A stretch of 64,000 bases of DNA, taken from the NCBI RefSeq assembly GCF_041261205.1, contig NZ_JBGCCH010000022.1, forward strand, positions 1 through 64,000. The letters are read 5' to 3'. Shown one piece after another: positions 27,508-36,201 of the stretch. The notes below the pieces were generated by a model. That model worked only from the letters and a program-made list of their open reading frames with translations. It was not told where the DNA came from and made no database searches. Source of the stretch: Catenulispora sp. MAP5-51 (lineage in GTDB: Bacteria; Actinomycetota; Actinomycetes; Streptomycetales; Catenulisporaceae). Position 1 is the stretch's first letter; the number at the start of each line of letters is the position of its first letter. The position numbers and the translations under genes are program-made.

Positions 27508-28223
27508 TAGCCCTTCTCCGTATTGGTGAACTCGTCGGCGAACAGCTGGGACAGCCCGGAAGCCGCCTGCACCGGCGGCGAGTCGGCGGCCAGGTCTTTG
27601 CCGATGCCAAACTGCACGTCCGCGACACCGGAGCGGCCGTCGCCGAACGCCGACACCACATAGACCAGGTACGAGCCGTCGTTGGAAGCCTGCGAGTTCC
27701 ACGCCACGCGCTGGCTGTCGGCGAAGTCGGCGGCCACTGTGTGCGGAACGGGGAACACCTCCGGCATGGTGTCCGGCTGCTTGGAGGCCGCGTCGGGCGT
27801 CCACTGCCGCCACACCTTGTCCCGCGAGGCGGCGTCACCGCCGATGACCACCACGCCGACCGTGGCGAAGACGGTCTGGGTGATGTCGGTGTAGGTGGCG
27901 CGCAGCACCTTGACACACGTCGTGCCCGGGGCATCCGTGGCCAGTTCGAGACGGAAGTCCTGCGGCAACACGTCACACGCCGCGGCAGGCGCGATCCCGA
28001 GGCGCACGTACTGGCTGCCCAGCGTGACGGTCGCCGGGAACACCTGATCCACCGGCTTGGTCCGCCACAGTGCCCGCTCGGCCTGGTCCGCCTGCTGCGC
28101 CGGCGAGACCACCGGCGGCTTGACCGCCTTGGCCGATCCGGACGTGGCCAGCACCGCGCCACCGGCAACCGCCGCTCCGACCACGATGCTCAGCACCGCG
28201 CCCAACCTGTAGCGCTCAGGCAT
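27507..28223 (-). CDS. membrane-anchored protein of unknown function
   Basis: A 238-residue protein: short basic N terminus, one hydrophobic segment (LGAVLSIVVGAAVAGGAVLATSG, about residues 7-30), then an extracytoplasmic domain with two Cys (ACDVLPQ and TTCVKVL) that could form a disulfide. No recognised domain. ATG 28223 was chosen; the frame is open to 28259. Its stop overlaps the protease start by 1 bp, so the two are probably made together and may act at the same membrane site. Confidence 0.65.
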   Translation of the reverse strand: MPERYRLGAVLSIVVGAAVAGGAVLATSGSAKAVKPPVVSPAQQADQAERALWRTKPVDQVFPATVTLGSQYVRLGIAPAAACDVLPQDFRLELATDAPGTTCVKVLRATYTDITQTVFATVGVVVIGGDAASRDKVWRQWTPDAASKQPDTMPEVFPVPHTVAADFADSQRVAWNSQASNDGSYLVYVVSAFGDGRSGVADVQFGIGKDLAADSPPVQAASGLSQLFADEFTNTEKG

Positions 28224-28335
28224 GCCGCTCCGCGTCCACCCCGACCCCCAGATCCACACTCGAACCCCAGAACCCTAGCCGTCTGGCCGCCGTCGGCGTA
28301 ACCCGAATCGCGCACCGCCGCCCGGCCTTTCCCTA

Positions 28336-28452
28336 CTACCTCCGGTCCTAGCTCCGGCACTACCTCCGGTTCTAGCTCTCGTCGTAGCTCCGGCACTACC
28401 TCCGGTTCTAGCTCCCGTCCTAGCTCCGGCACTACCTCCGGTCCCGCCACCG
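28336..28452 (+). repeat. 36-bp tandem repeat rich in CTAG/CTAC
   Basis: Units beginning CTACCTCCGGTTCTAGCTC... and ending TAGCTCCGGCA repeat about three times with small variations. CTAG and GTAG occur many times here. The array fills most of the gap between two divergent genes (28224-28497). Confidence 0.75.
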
Positions 28453-28497
28453 GCCCTCCCCTAGCTCGCCGCCGCTCACCTGTGCGACGCTGATCCC

Positions 28498-29721
28498 ATG
28501 CCCCCCACCCCGCCCGGCCCCGAAGCGGACCGCCGCCGCCTCGACACCGCGACCGCCGGCCTCGAGCCGCCGTTCGCCGCCGTCGACCTGGACGCGTTCC
28601 ACGCCAACGCCGCGGACCTGACCCGCCGCGCCGCGGGCAAGGCGATCCGCGTGGCCAGCAAGTCGGTGCGCTGCCGGGCGCTGCTGGAGGAAGTGCTGAG
28701 CCTGCCGGGCTACCAGGGCATCCTGGGCTTCACGCTGCCGGAGGCCCTGTGGCTGGCCGGACAGGGCTTCGACGACATCGTCGTGGCCTACCCCAGCACC
28801 GACCGCGCCGCCTACGCCGACCTGGCCGCCGACCCGGCCGCGCTGGCCGCCGTCACGGTGATGATCGACAGCACCGACCACCTGGACCTGATCGAGAAGG
28901 CGGTGGCCGGCGCACCCGGCGGCCTGCCCGCCCCGATCCGGGTCTGCATCGACATCGACGCCGCCTTCGTCGCCGCCGGCGGCCGGGTCCGCATCGGCGC
29001 TCGCCGCTCTCCGCTGCACACCCCGGCGCAGGTCGCCGCGATGGCCCGGGAAGTCCTGCGGCGCGAGGAGTTCAAGCTGGTCGGCCTGATGGCCTACGAG
29101 TCCCAGATCGCCGGCGTCGGCGACGCACCCCCCGGCCGCCCCCTGCGCGGCGCCGCGATCCGCGCGATGCAGAGCCGCTCGGCCCGAGAGCTGGCGGCCC
29201 GCCGAGGCGCCATCGTCGAGGCGGTACGGGAGCTGGCCCCGTTGGAGTTCGTCAACGGCGGCGGCACCGGCAGCATCGAGCGCACCACCGCCGAGGACGC
29301 CGTGACCGAGATCGCCGCCGGCTCGGGCCTGTACCAGCCGTGGTTGTTCGACTCCTACCGCTCCTTCCGCGGCCGCCCCGCAGCGCTGTTCGCCCTGCCG
29401 GTGGTGCGCCGCCCGGGCCCGGAGACCGCGACGGCCCTGGGCGGCGGCTACCCGGCCTCCGGCGTGGCCGGCAAGGACCGGCTGCCGCAGCCCTACCTGC
29501 CCCCGGGCCTGTCCTACGACCCGAACGAGGCCGCCGGCGAGGTCCAGACGCCGCTGCTGGGCAAGGTCGCGGCGAGCCTGCGCGTCGGCGACCGGGTGTG
29601 GTTCCGGCACACCAAGGCCGGCGAGCTGTGCGAGCGGTTCGACACCCTGTACCTCATATCCGGCGACGAGGTGATCCGCTCCGTCCCGACGTACCGCGGC
29701 GAGGGCAAAACCTTCTTGTGA
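28498..29721 (+). CDS. PLP-dependent amino acid deaminase/aldolase (alanine racemase N-terminal fold)
   Basis: A 407-residue fold-type III PLP enzyme. AAVDLDAFHANAADLTRRAAGKAIRVASKSVRC gives the PLP-lysine region (Lys in ASKS), followed by ILGFTLPEALWLAGQG and a TIM-barrel pattern. VNGGGTGSIE lies at the phosphate-binding site. It matches the group annotated as amino acid deaminase/aldolase or D-threonine-aldolase-like. The natural substrate cannot be assigned. It overlaps the next gene by 4 bp (GTGA). Confidence 0.8.
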   Translation: MPPTPPGPEADRRRLDTATAGLEPPFAAVDLDAFHANAADLTRRAAGKAIRVASKSVRCRALLEEVLSLPGYQGILGFTLPEALWLAGQGFDDIVVAYPSTDRAAYADLAADPAALAAVTVMIDSTDHLDLIEKAVAGAPGGLPAPIRVCIDIDAAFVAAGGRVRIGARRSPLHTPAQVAAMAREVLRREEFKLVGLMAYESQIAGVGDAPPGRPLRGAAIRAMQSRSARELAARRGAIVEAVRELAPLEFVNGGGTGSIERTTAEDAVTEIAAGSGLYQPWLFDSYRSFRGRPAALFALPVVRRPGPETATALGGGYPASGVAGKDRLPQPYLPPGLSYDPNEAAGEVQTPLLGKVAASLRVGDRVWFRHTKAGELCERFDTLYLISGDEVIRSVPTYRGEGKTFL

Positions 29722-30290
29722 CCTCAGACCCCTTCCGCCGCCGGATCGTCATGATTTCCGGCGCCCCCGGTGTGGGTAAGACGACGATCGCCCGACCGCT
29801 GGCCCGTGCCCTGGGCATGCCGCTGTTCGCCAAGGACAGCATCAAGGAGCGGATCCACGACGTGCTCGTCGAGACCGGGCCCGCCGAGACCGGCCCCGTC
29901 GAGCGGGAGTGGTCCCAGCGGCTCGGAGCGGCGGCGATGGAGATGCTGTGGCTGTTGGCCGCCGACGCGCCGGAGTGCGTCCTGGAGGCCAACTTCTGGA
30001 CCGGCCACGAGCAGCAGAACAATTCACTGCGGACCCTGAGCGAAGGCGGGAAGCTGGTCGAGGTCTACCTCACGGCACCCCGCGAGGTGATCATACAGCG
30101 GTTCCGCGAACGCGGCGCGGCCGGCGAGCGCCACCCGGTACACCCCGACAAAGAGCTGAGCCCCGAGCGCTGGGAGCGGGACTTCGCCGCACCGATCGGG
30201 ATCGGGCAGGTGCTGGAGGTCGACACCACGACGCCGGTGGACGTGGCACAGGTCGCCACCGACGTACGGGCACTACTTGCCCTTGGTTGA
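29718..30290 (+). CDS. P-loop small-molecule kinase-like protein
   Basis: A 190-residue ATPase with Walker A SGAPGVGKTTIARPLA near the N terminus. Then AKDSIKERIHDVL, CVLEANFW and a lid-like RFRERGAAGERHPVH follow, as in AAA_33/zeta-like kinases. GTG 29718 overlaps the preceding PLP gene's stop, so the pair is translationally coupled; the kinase may act on a product of that enzyme. Acceptor unknown. Confidence 0.75.
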   Translation: MTSDPFRRRIVMISGAPGVGKTTIARPLARALGMPLFAKDSIKERIHDVLVETGPAETGPVEREWSQRLGAAAMEMLWLLAADAPECVLEANFWTGHEQQNNSLRTLSEGGKLVEVYLTAPREVIIQRFRERGAAGERHPVHPDKELSPERWERDFAAPIGIGQVLEVDTTTPVDVAQVATDVRALLALG

Positions 30291-30295
30291 GACCT

Positions 30296-30345
30296 CGTCC
30301 CCGTAGTACCTCTCCGTAGTACCTCCGTAAGTACCTCCGTCCGCG
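30296..30345 (+). repeat. GTAGTACCTC-type short tandem repeat
   Basis: Four imperfect copies of a (C)CGTAGTACCTCT-like unit of about 12 bp between convergent genes. It resembles the array at 46196-46258 in motif and at 28336-28452 in character. Confidence 0.6.
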
Positions 30346-30377
30346 ACCATGCCGCGGCGACCGGCTTCTCAACCTTC

Positions 30378-31088
30378 TCAACCCACGGCGACCCGCTTCT
30401 CAGCCCACACCTTCGCGTGCCAGCGCTCCTTGCCCGGCAGCTGCTCCAGGCTGCGGTCCCGAACCGCCAGGCCCGCCGCCTCGATGAGCCCGGTCAGGTG
30501 CTCGATCGTGAGCATGAACAGCTCGTACGTCACCGGATGCCCGTACGCCTGCTCCGGCCGCACCCGGTCGTCGATGCCGACGTAGGACCCCCACAGCAAC
30601 CGCCCGCCGGGCACCAGCGCCCGTGCTACCTCTGAGAACGACGCCGCCACCAGCTCCGGCGGCATCAGGTGCGTGGAGTACCAGGCGAGCGCCCCGCCGA
30701 GCGAGCCGTCGGCAACGCCCAGATCCCCCAACTCGGTCATCGAGCCGACTTCGAACCGCAGCTCCGGATGCGCCGACCGGGCCAGGGCGATGGTCCGGGG
30801 CGACAGGTCCACCCCGAACACCTCGACCCCGCGCCCGGCCAGGAAGGCCGTGATGTGCCCGGGCCCGCATCCCAGATCGGCGACCGGTCCGAGACCGTCG
30901 TCCCGGACCCGGTCGGCGAAGGCCGCCAACTCCTCACGAACCTGCGACGCCGACTCCAGCATCGGCTCGACCAGCCGCGCGTAGTCGGCCGCGACGGTGT
31001 CGAAGGACTCCCGGACCGCGTCGAGGTACGACGACGCCGACCAAGCCGACGAGACCGACCGGTCGGACCAGTCCGACCAGTCCGTCAT
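30378..31088 (-). CDS. class I SAM-dependent methyltransferase in the RNA repair gene array
   Basis: A 236-residue methyltransferase with motif I VADLGCGPGHITAFLAGRG, acidic VFGVDLSPRTI and the downstream ARALVPGGRLLWGS motif (Methyltransf_11 type). The N terminus has a duplicated DWSDWSDRS. It starts 13 bp after the stop of the polynucleotide kinase gene, so it is probably the last cistron of the RNA-ligase operon. It lacks the Hen1-type EExxH metal site. RNA as substrate is only suggested by context. Confidence 0.75.
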   Translation of the reverse strand: MTDWSDWSDRSVSSAWSASSYLDAVRESFDTVAADYARLVEPMLESASQVREELAAFADRVRDDGLGPVADLGCGPGHITAFLAGRGVEVFGVDLSPRTIALARSAHPELRFEVGSMTELGDLGVADGSLGGALAWYSTHLMPPELVAASFSEVARALVPGGRLLWGSYVGIDDRVRPEQAYGHPVTYELFMLTIEHLTGLIEAAGLAVRDRSLEQLPGKERWHAKVWAEKRVAVG

Positions 31089-31101
31089 CGCAGCAGTCCC
31101 C

Positions 31102-32094
31102 TCAGAAGTCCCCGTAGTCGACCTGCCAGCATGCCAGGCCCATCCGCCGCCACAGCGCCACGACCCGCGAGCGGTCGTCCAGCACGACCCGCACCGCGAA
31201 CCGGTCCCGCACGTGCGCGTCGAACAGCTCGCTCTTCACGATGTCGTCGGCACGCGTGTCGCCGGCCTTGCGCATCCACAGCTCGTCGTACTTCACGTCG
31301 TGCGCCGCCAGCCAGCGCTCCGTGCCCTCGCGCACGTCCTCGCCGCGTCCGGACATCAGGACGATGCGGTCCCCGCGCGCGGCGAACGCGACCAGCGCGT
31401 CGGCGGTCGCGACGATCAGCTCGTCGGTCTCCACCTTCTGCCAGTCGTACGGCCCGCGGTTCGTGTTGTCGGCCAGCGTGCCGTCGATGTCGCACATCAC
31501 CGCGGCTGGCAGCGACGGGTCCGCGACATAGGTCCGTACCGGCACCACCGCGTTCAGGTCCTGCGCGGTCAGCTTCCAGCCCGAGGACTTCGTCGAGGCC
31601 AGCCGCAGCGCCATCGCCCGGATGTGCTCCTCGCCCACCGGGTTCGGACGCTGCGCGTCCCGCTTGACGCACTCCTCGACGTCCACGTCGGTCAGGTCGT
31701 GCACCTCGAAGGTCGCCCGGCCGCCGAGCAGGTTCTTCAGCCGCTTGGGGATGCGCGACACCAGGTGCGTGTTGTCGACCACGATGTCGAACCCGCTCTG
31801 CACCGCGGCCAGCACGACCGCGTCCTGGACCGCCAGCACCGTCTCCTCGTGCCGGCGGCCCAGGCGCTTGGAGCCGTCGTTGTCGTCCATCATCCGGCGC
31901 AGCTCGTCCAGGCTGACGCGGCGCATCCGGCCCCCGGACCCGGCCATCATCTGCCGGGCCAGGGTCGACTTCCCCGACGCCGGCAGCCCGCGCATGATGT
32001 GCACCACCGGCTTGGCGGCCTGCACGCCGGGCCCGGTGGGCACCGGGTCCGGGCCCGCGTCGGGGAATGCGTCGTCGTAGTAGTCGTCGTCCAT
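31102..32094 (-). CDS. T4 PNK-like polynucleotide kinase / 3'-phosphatase
   Basis: A 330-residue two-domain RNA/DNA end-healing enzyme. N-terminal 5'-kinase: P-loop GLPASGKST at residues 36-44, then SLDELRRMM and IVVDNTHL. C-terminal HAD phosphatase: CDIDGTLADN at 201-210 with both catalytic Asp, then IVLMSGRGED and a VVLDDRSRVVALWR motif. This is the T4 PseT order of domains. Such enzymes convert 2',3'-cyclic phosphate/5'-OH breaks into 3'-OH/5'-phosphate. It lies directly behind two RNA ligase genes that need such ends. Confidence 0.88.
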   Translation of the reverse strand: MDDDYYDDAFPDAGPDPVPTGPGVQAAKPVVHIMRGLPASGKSTLARQMMAGSGGRMRRVSLDELRRMMDDNDGSKRLGRRHEETVLAVQDAVVLAAVQSGFDIVVDNTHLVSRIPKRLKNLLGGRATFEVHDLTDVDVEECVKRDAQRPNPVGEEHIRAMALRLASTKSSGWKLTAQDLNAVVPVRTYVADPSLPAAVMCDIDGTLADNTNRGPYDWQKVETDELIVATADALVAFAARGDRIVLMSGRGEDVREGTERWLAAHDVKYDELWMRKAGDTRADDIVKSELFDAHVRDRFAVRVVLDDRSRVVALWRRMGLACWQVDYGDF

Positions 32095-32157
32095 CAGCCC
32101 TCATTCATTGCGTCGGTCATCGCGCCGGTCATCGGCCGGTCATCACACACCTGCGTG

Positions 32158-33387
32158 TCAGTTCTCGTCGTCGTCCCGGAACGCCTCGGTCGCCTCCGGC
32201 TTCACCGCGCGCCACACGTGCATGGCGATCGGCCGGCCGTCCAGCAGCAGGAACATCCCGGCCCGTACGAACCCGTCGAAGTCCTTCGCGGCCCGGGCGT
32301 ACGCGCCCCGGTCCGCGGCCAGAGGCGCCAGCGAGCGGTGCGCGGTCTCGATGGCGGCGGTGAGCTCTGCGGCGCGCGCCTTCAGCTCCTGGCACACCCC
32401 TCGCACCCACGCGTCGTACTCGTCCGGCACGTCCTCCAGCAGCGGCGCCAGCGGCCCACCGGGGATCCGGCGCATGCCGACGACCTCGTTGGTCTGCACC
32501 CCGACAGCCTGGGCGATCTGCACATCGGTGCACTCCGGGTACAGCTGCACAGCCAGCGCCCGCCACAGGTGGCGCGGGCCGACGCTGGTCAGCCGGTAGT
32601 GCAGGGACACGTACCCGGTGAGCTTGGTCTTGGTCCGAACACCGGAGGTGAAACGGATGACCCAGCCCTCGGCGTCGGTGCCGGTGGCATCGGCGCCGTC
32701 CAGGTGCTGGTTCTTCTCCGCGAGCGCGGCCAGCACCCCGAAGGTGTCGCTCCAGTCGTAGGTACGCACGACGGCGCCGATCCCGTCCCAGGCCGGGGCG
32801 GCCTCGCGCAGCGGCAGCTCGGTCCCGTCGGCCCGGAACGCGGCGAGCAGCACCAGATCGCGGCGGTCGCCGTAGTTCACCACGATGCGGTTCTCGGGGT
32901 AGATGATCTCCGCGAGGTAGGTGACCGACGGATCCAGGCCGGAGGTGTCCACCCCGTCGAGGTAGCGCTGGGCCCAGGCAGCCTGGTCGGAGATGAACGA
33001 GCCCTTGGACGCCGCACGCCAGGCGCCGTCGTAGTGGAAGACGATGCCCAGGGATCCGTCGACCTTGTCGTAGACCTCGAACGGCTCCTCGGGCAGCGCC
33101 GGCGCGTAGTCGTAGTTCCCGTGCTGACCGTGGTTGAAGAACTTCGGCAGACACCAGGCGGCCACGCGACCGGTCGTGTCGTCCACGACCAGGCCGCGGG
33201 TGCGGGTGGTGACGGGGGTCCAGTACTGCTCGTACTGGCAGGCGCGGCTGTAGGAATAGATCGACAGCGGCAGAGTCGGGTGCCGGCGCCGGGTGACCTT
33301 CTCCGCGGCGATCTCGCGCGCGAGGTCCTCCGGATCCAGCACGTCGGACAGCAGGGGGCGCTCCCCCGTCGTCACCTGCTCATTCAT
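32158..33387 (-). CDS. T4 Rnl1-like RNA ligase
   Basis: A 409-residue ATP-dependent RNA ligase. The nucleotidyltransferase motif I is YDKVDGSLG with Lys108 as the expected adenylated residue. KFFNHGQ precedes it as in T4 Rnl1, LAEIIYPENRIV gives another core motif, EGWVIRF is motif IV and KTKLTGY is motif V. It would seal 3'-OH/5'-phosphate RNA ends made by the adjacent kinase/phosphatase. Its ATG lies 8 bp inside the end of the upstream ligase gene, showing coupling. Confidence 0.87.
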   Translation of the reverse strand: MNEQVTTGERPLLSDVLDPEDLAREIAAEKVTRRRHPTLPLSIYSYSRACQYEQYWTPVTTRTRGLVVDDTTGRVAAWCLPKFFNHGQHGNYDYAPALPEEPFEVYDKVDGSLGIVFHYDGAWRAASKGSFISDQAAWAQRYLDGVDTSGLDPSVTYLAEIIYPENRIVVNYGDRRDLVLLAAFRADGTELPLREAAPAWDGIGAVVRTYDWSDTFGVLAALAEKNQHLDGADATGTDAEGWVIRFTSGVRTKTKLTGYVSLHYRLTSVGPRHLWRALAVQLYPECTDVQIAQAVGVQTNEVVGMRRIPGGPLAPLLEDVPDEYDAWVRGVCQELKARAAELTAAIETAHRSLAPLAADRGAYARAAKDFDGFVRAGMFLLLDGRPIAMHVWRAVKPEATEAFRDDDEN

Positions 33388-34462
33388 ACTCAGTCCCCCC
33401 GCTTCGCGTCACGTACTCCGCCGACACGATCTTCCCGATCGTGCGGCTCCCCACCACGGCGTTGCCGTGCTCCTGCTGCGAGCGCACGACGATGCCCTCC
33501 CGGATGTGGGCACCGGTGCCGCTCACGGTCTCCTTGCCGGAGGCCAGGGCCAGCAACAGCGCCTCATCGTAGGGGCCCTCGTACAACGTCGGCACCAGCG
33601 GGATGTCCAAGCCGGTGTCCCGCAGCGCCCGCGACCATTCCGGCGCACCGAGCCAGCGGACGACACCGTCGACGTCCAGGCAGACGTCGAACGCGGCGAA
33701 GCCCGGCGTTTCCCCGGCGTTGGCCCCGTAGGCCAGGTCCTGAACGCCCTTGCCGTAGACCTCGCCGTAGATGCCGACCCGGCGCGCGCCGTAGGCCTCG
33801 GCGATCTTGGCGGCGGCCTCCGGCACGCCGTGGGCCCGCACGGTACGCCAGTACAGGTTCGTCCCGCTCTCGACCAGAGCCAGGTACTTGGACCCGAAGC
33901 CCTTGGACGACACCAGGTACTCCCCGGTCTCAGCCAGGTAGGTGAGCATGCAGCAGGTACCGTGCACCTTCTCGGTGGCCGACACCAGTTCGCCGGGCTC
34001 GAAGATACCGGGGTAGCGCGCGATGTTCTCGATGTCGGTCCACGGCAGCAGATCGGCGGCCGAGACGACGTCCCCGGACATACTGATCGGCACCGGCGGC
34101 ACCCACTTCACGACACCGAGGACCTCGGCGAAGTCCTCGCCGGCCTCGTGCGCGGCGGCCAGGTCGACCCCGTCGAGCGCCTTGGGCCGGCACACGATGC
34201 CCTGCGACAGCTCGCCCCGCAGCCGGATGGCCCGCACCCGGTCCTTGCCCGACCCGGCCAGCCGCCCGGTCAGCCCCAGCTCCTCGATCAGCCCGGCGGG
34301 CAGCACCGACTGCTCGGGGATGTATATCGCGTGGTCACCGCTCTGGTACGCGCCCTTGGCGACGACGGCCCGGTAGAGGCCGACTTGCGCCAGCTCCAAC
34401 GCGTCGGCGTTCGGGTGGACGTGGATGGTCAGGGGTTCGGCGGTGACACGCAGGGTGGACAT
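33380..34462 (-). CDS. RNA ligase, DRB0094/Rnl5 type
   Basis: A 360-residue ligase of the Deinococcus DRB0094 (DraRnl) class. It has an N-terminal OB-like module (IHVHPNADALELAQVGLYRAVV) and a C-terminal nucleotidyltransferase domain with motif I ATEKVHGTC, Lys165 as nucleophile. YLVSSKGFGSKY, VGIYGEVYGKGVQDL and EGIVVRS fit the later motifs. Members seal 3'-OH/5'-phosphate nicks, preferentially in duplexes with an RNA 3' end. First gene of the kinase/ligase sub-operon; 94 bp separates it from the GNAT gene. Confidence 0.87.
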   Translation of the reverse strand: MSTLRVTAEPLTIHVHPNADALELAQVGLYRAVVAKGAYQSGDHAIYIPEQSVLPAGLIEELGLTGRLAGSGKDRVRAIRLRGELSQGIVCRPKALDGVDLAAAHEAGEDFAEVLGVVKWVPPVPISMSGDVVSAADLLPWTDIENIARYPGIFEPGELVSATEKVHGTCCMLTYLAETGEYLVSSKGFGSKYLALVESGTNLYWRTVRAHGVPEAAAKIAEAYGARRVGIYGEVYGKGVQDLAYGANAGETPGFAAFDVCLDVDGVVRWLGAPEWSRALRDTGLDIPLVPTLYEGPYDEALLLALASGKETVSGTGAHIREGIVVRSQQEHGNAVVGSRTIGKIVSAEYVTRSGGTEYE

Positions 34463-34556
34463 GGGCTTCTCGTCTCGTGGTGGTCAGGGTCCGGATATGG
34501 ACTCGACGACGACGGTAGAGCCGAGAAAGCCATTGCGCGTACTGAATTATTACCAG

Positions 34557-35396
34557 CTAAGCCAGCTTCAGCTCGGACCACTGACCGATGGGCCGGTATC
34601 CAAGGCGCTGATACAGCGCGTTGCTCGTCGGATTGGCCATGTCGGTGTAGAGCACGACCTGGTAGCCGGCTCCCAGACTGCGCCGACTGACGGCAGCCGT
34701 GATGGCGCCCGCGTAACCGCGTCCCCGCAGCAGGGCAGGCGTGTAGACCGGGGCGACGCGCGCCACGCCCGCGACCGGCGTCGTGGTGCCGGCCATGGCG
34801 ACGGGGACGCCGTCGACCTCCCAGAACAGGAGTTCGCCGTTCGCGAGCCGCCGATCCACGGCGCGCGCCGGGTCCGCGGTCGGCTCGCCGACATCGGCGC
34901 CGAAGGCGGAGAACCACTCGATCAGCAGCTCGCGATCGGCATCGGTGACGAGCCGCGCTCGCCCCCGAGGCGCAGGCTCCGGCGGGGTCAGCTCGGCAAG
35001 GCGGAACAGGCGGCGGTTCGACGCCACCGTCGCCTGGCGTCCTGCGGCACGCCAGGCCTGTACGAAGGCCCGCGTGCTGCTGTCGGGCCCGCTGAGGCCC
35101 GGAACCTCGGCCAGCACATCGACCAGCGCCCGCACAGCGCGTTCTGGCGCTTCCGACACCAGGGCAGGCATCGGGGGCGTCCGGAGGAATGCGCCTCGCA
35201 CCTCGGAATCGGGATCGGAATCGGAATCGCGGTACCAGCCGAAAGACGCCGGCGTGTCTCCGTAAGCCGTGGGGCCGGACGCCCGCAACGACTCCAGGAC
35301 CGTCAGCAGCACGGTGTTCCGCACGGGGTCGGACAGCAGGAACTCCCTCGCCGCGCCCTCGAACTCGTCGATGTCAGAAGTCACATGCCAAGTCAT
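34557..35396 (-). CDS. GNAT family N-acetyltransferase
   Basis: A 279-residue two-part acetyltransferase: a degenerate N-terminal half and a C-terminal GNAT core (VARVAPVYTPALLRGRGYAGAITAAVSRRSL, then VVLYTDMANPTSNALYQRLGYRP). The RGRGYA acetyl-CoA loop is intact. It belongs to a widespread actinobacterial group of uncertain substrate. It lies inside the RNA-repair array on the same strand, but no functional tie is visible. Confidence 0.8.
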   Translation of the reverse strand: MTWHVTSDIDEFEGAAREFLLSDPVRNTVLLTVLESLRASGPTAYGDTPASFGWYRDSDSDPDSEVRGAFLRTPPMPALVSEAPERAVRALVDVLAEVPGLSGPDSSTRAFVQAWRAAGRQATVASNRRLFRLAELTPPEPAPRGRARLVTDADRELLIEWFSAFGADVGEPTADPARAVDRRLANGELLFWEVDGVPVAMAGTTTPVAGVARVAPVYTPALLRGRGYAGAITAAVSRRSLGAGYQVVLYTDMANPTSNALYQRLGYRPIGQWSELKLA

Positions 35397-35467
35397 GTCT
35401 TACGGTTGCACACGCCGCCGCGACCCCGCACCCGAGTTCTGGCCTCCAGTACTGCCCCTTGTCAGCC

Positions 35468-36133
35468 TCAGTATTCGCGCCGCGGGTACCACGCCGAGCC
35501 GCGACCGGTCGGGGTGAGGTCGAGGATGTTCCACAGCGGCCATCCGGCGTCGATGTGCCGCGTGTCCTGCCCGGGGTCCCCGGGGACGAAGATGAGTTCG
35601 GAGCTGTAGCGGTGGCGGACCTCGCCGTCGACGTCCTTGGCGAAGACGTGGATGATCGACTCCTGGTCGCCGTGCTCGTCCTCGCCGTGGTAGTCCCGGT
35701 TGAACATGTTGTCCGCCGAGGAGACCATCGTCAGGCCGTCCCAGCCGCGGCCCTCGGCGTACTCCAGGATGCGGGGCAGCGGCGACTTCGCCACGACCGC
35801 GAGACCGACTTGCTGCGTGATGTGCCCGGCGTTGCCGTTGAGGCCGTCAAGGAAGCTGGTGCACATCGGGCAGGCGGCGTCCATCTCGGGCCCGTACATG
35901 AAGTTGTAGAGGATGAGGGTCTGCTGACCGGGGGCGAACAGGTCCGCCAGCCGGACCTCGCCGTCCACGCCGTGGAAGACGTAGTCGTCGACCGCGCCGC
36001 CGACCGGGAGGGCGCGCCGCTGTTCGGCGACGCGCTCCACCTGGCGGCGCAGCTCGACCTCTTCCTGCAGAAGGGCGTCACGAGCGGTGCGGTATTCGGT
36101 GGACTCGCCGGGGAAGCGTTTGGCCTGCGCCAT
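35468..36133 (-). CDS. DUF899 thioredoxin-like protein
   Basis: A 221-residue protein of the DUF899 family, predicted thioredoxin/AhpC-like fold. LIYNF-like strand LILYNFMYGPEMDAACPMCTSFLDGLNG carries the C-x2-C pair, and GWDGLTMVSSADNMFNRDYHG is a family block. ATG 36133 was chosen over GTG 36142. It sits 68 bp behind Pnkp in the RNA-repair array. Redox role is inferred; a link to oxidative RNA damage is speculative. Confidence 0.8.
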   Translation of the reverse strand: MAQAKRFPGESTEYRTARDALLQEEVELRRQVERVAEQRRALPVGGAVDDYVFHGVDGEVRLADLFAPGQQTLILYNFMYGPEMDAACPMCTSFLDGLNGNAGHITQQVGLAVVAKSPLPRILEYAEGRGWDGLTMVSSADNMFNRDYHGEDEHGDQESIIHVFAKDVDGEVRHRYSSELIFVPGDPGQDTRHIDAGWPLWNILDLTPTGRGSAWYPRREY

Positions 36134-36201
36134 GCACCCCACTCTTCTCCTGACCGGTGTCCCTCACAACCGCAGGTTCGCGGAAAGCCCTCGCCGAGCG
36201 A

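Noticed and set aside
28336-28452. Possible CRISPR array
   Set aside because: Units are directly adjacent without unique spacers and no cas gene is present.
30997-33945. 982-codon plus-strand open frame
   Set aside because: Antisense shadow over the kinase and both RNA ligase genes.
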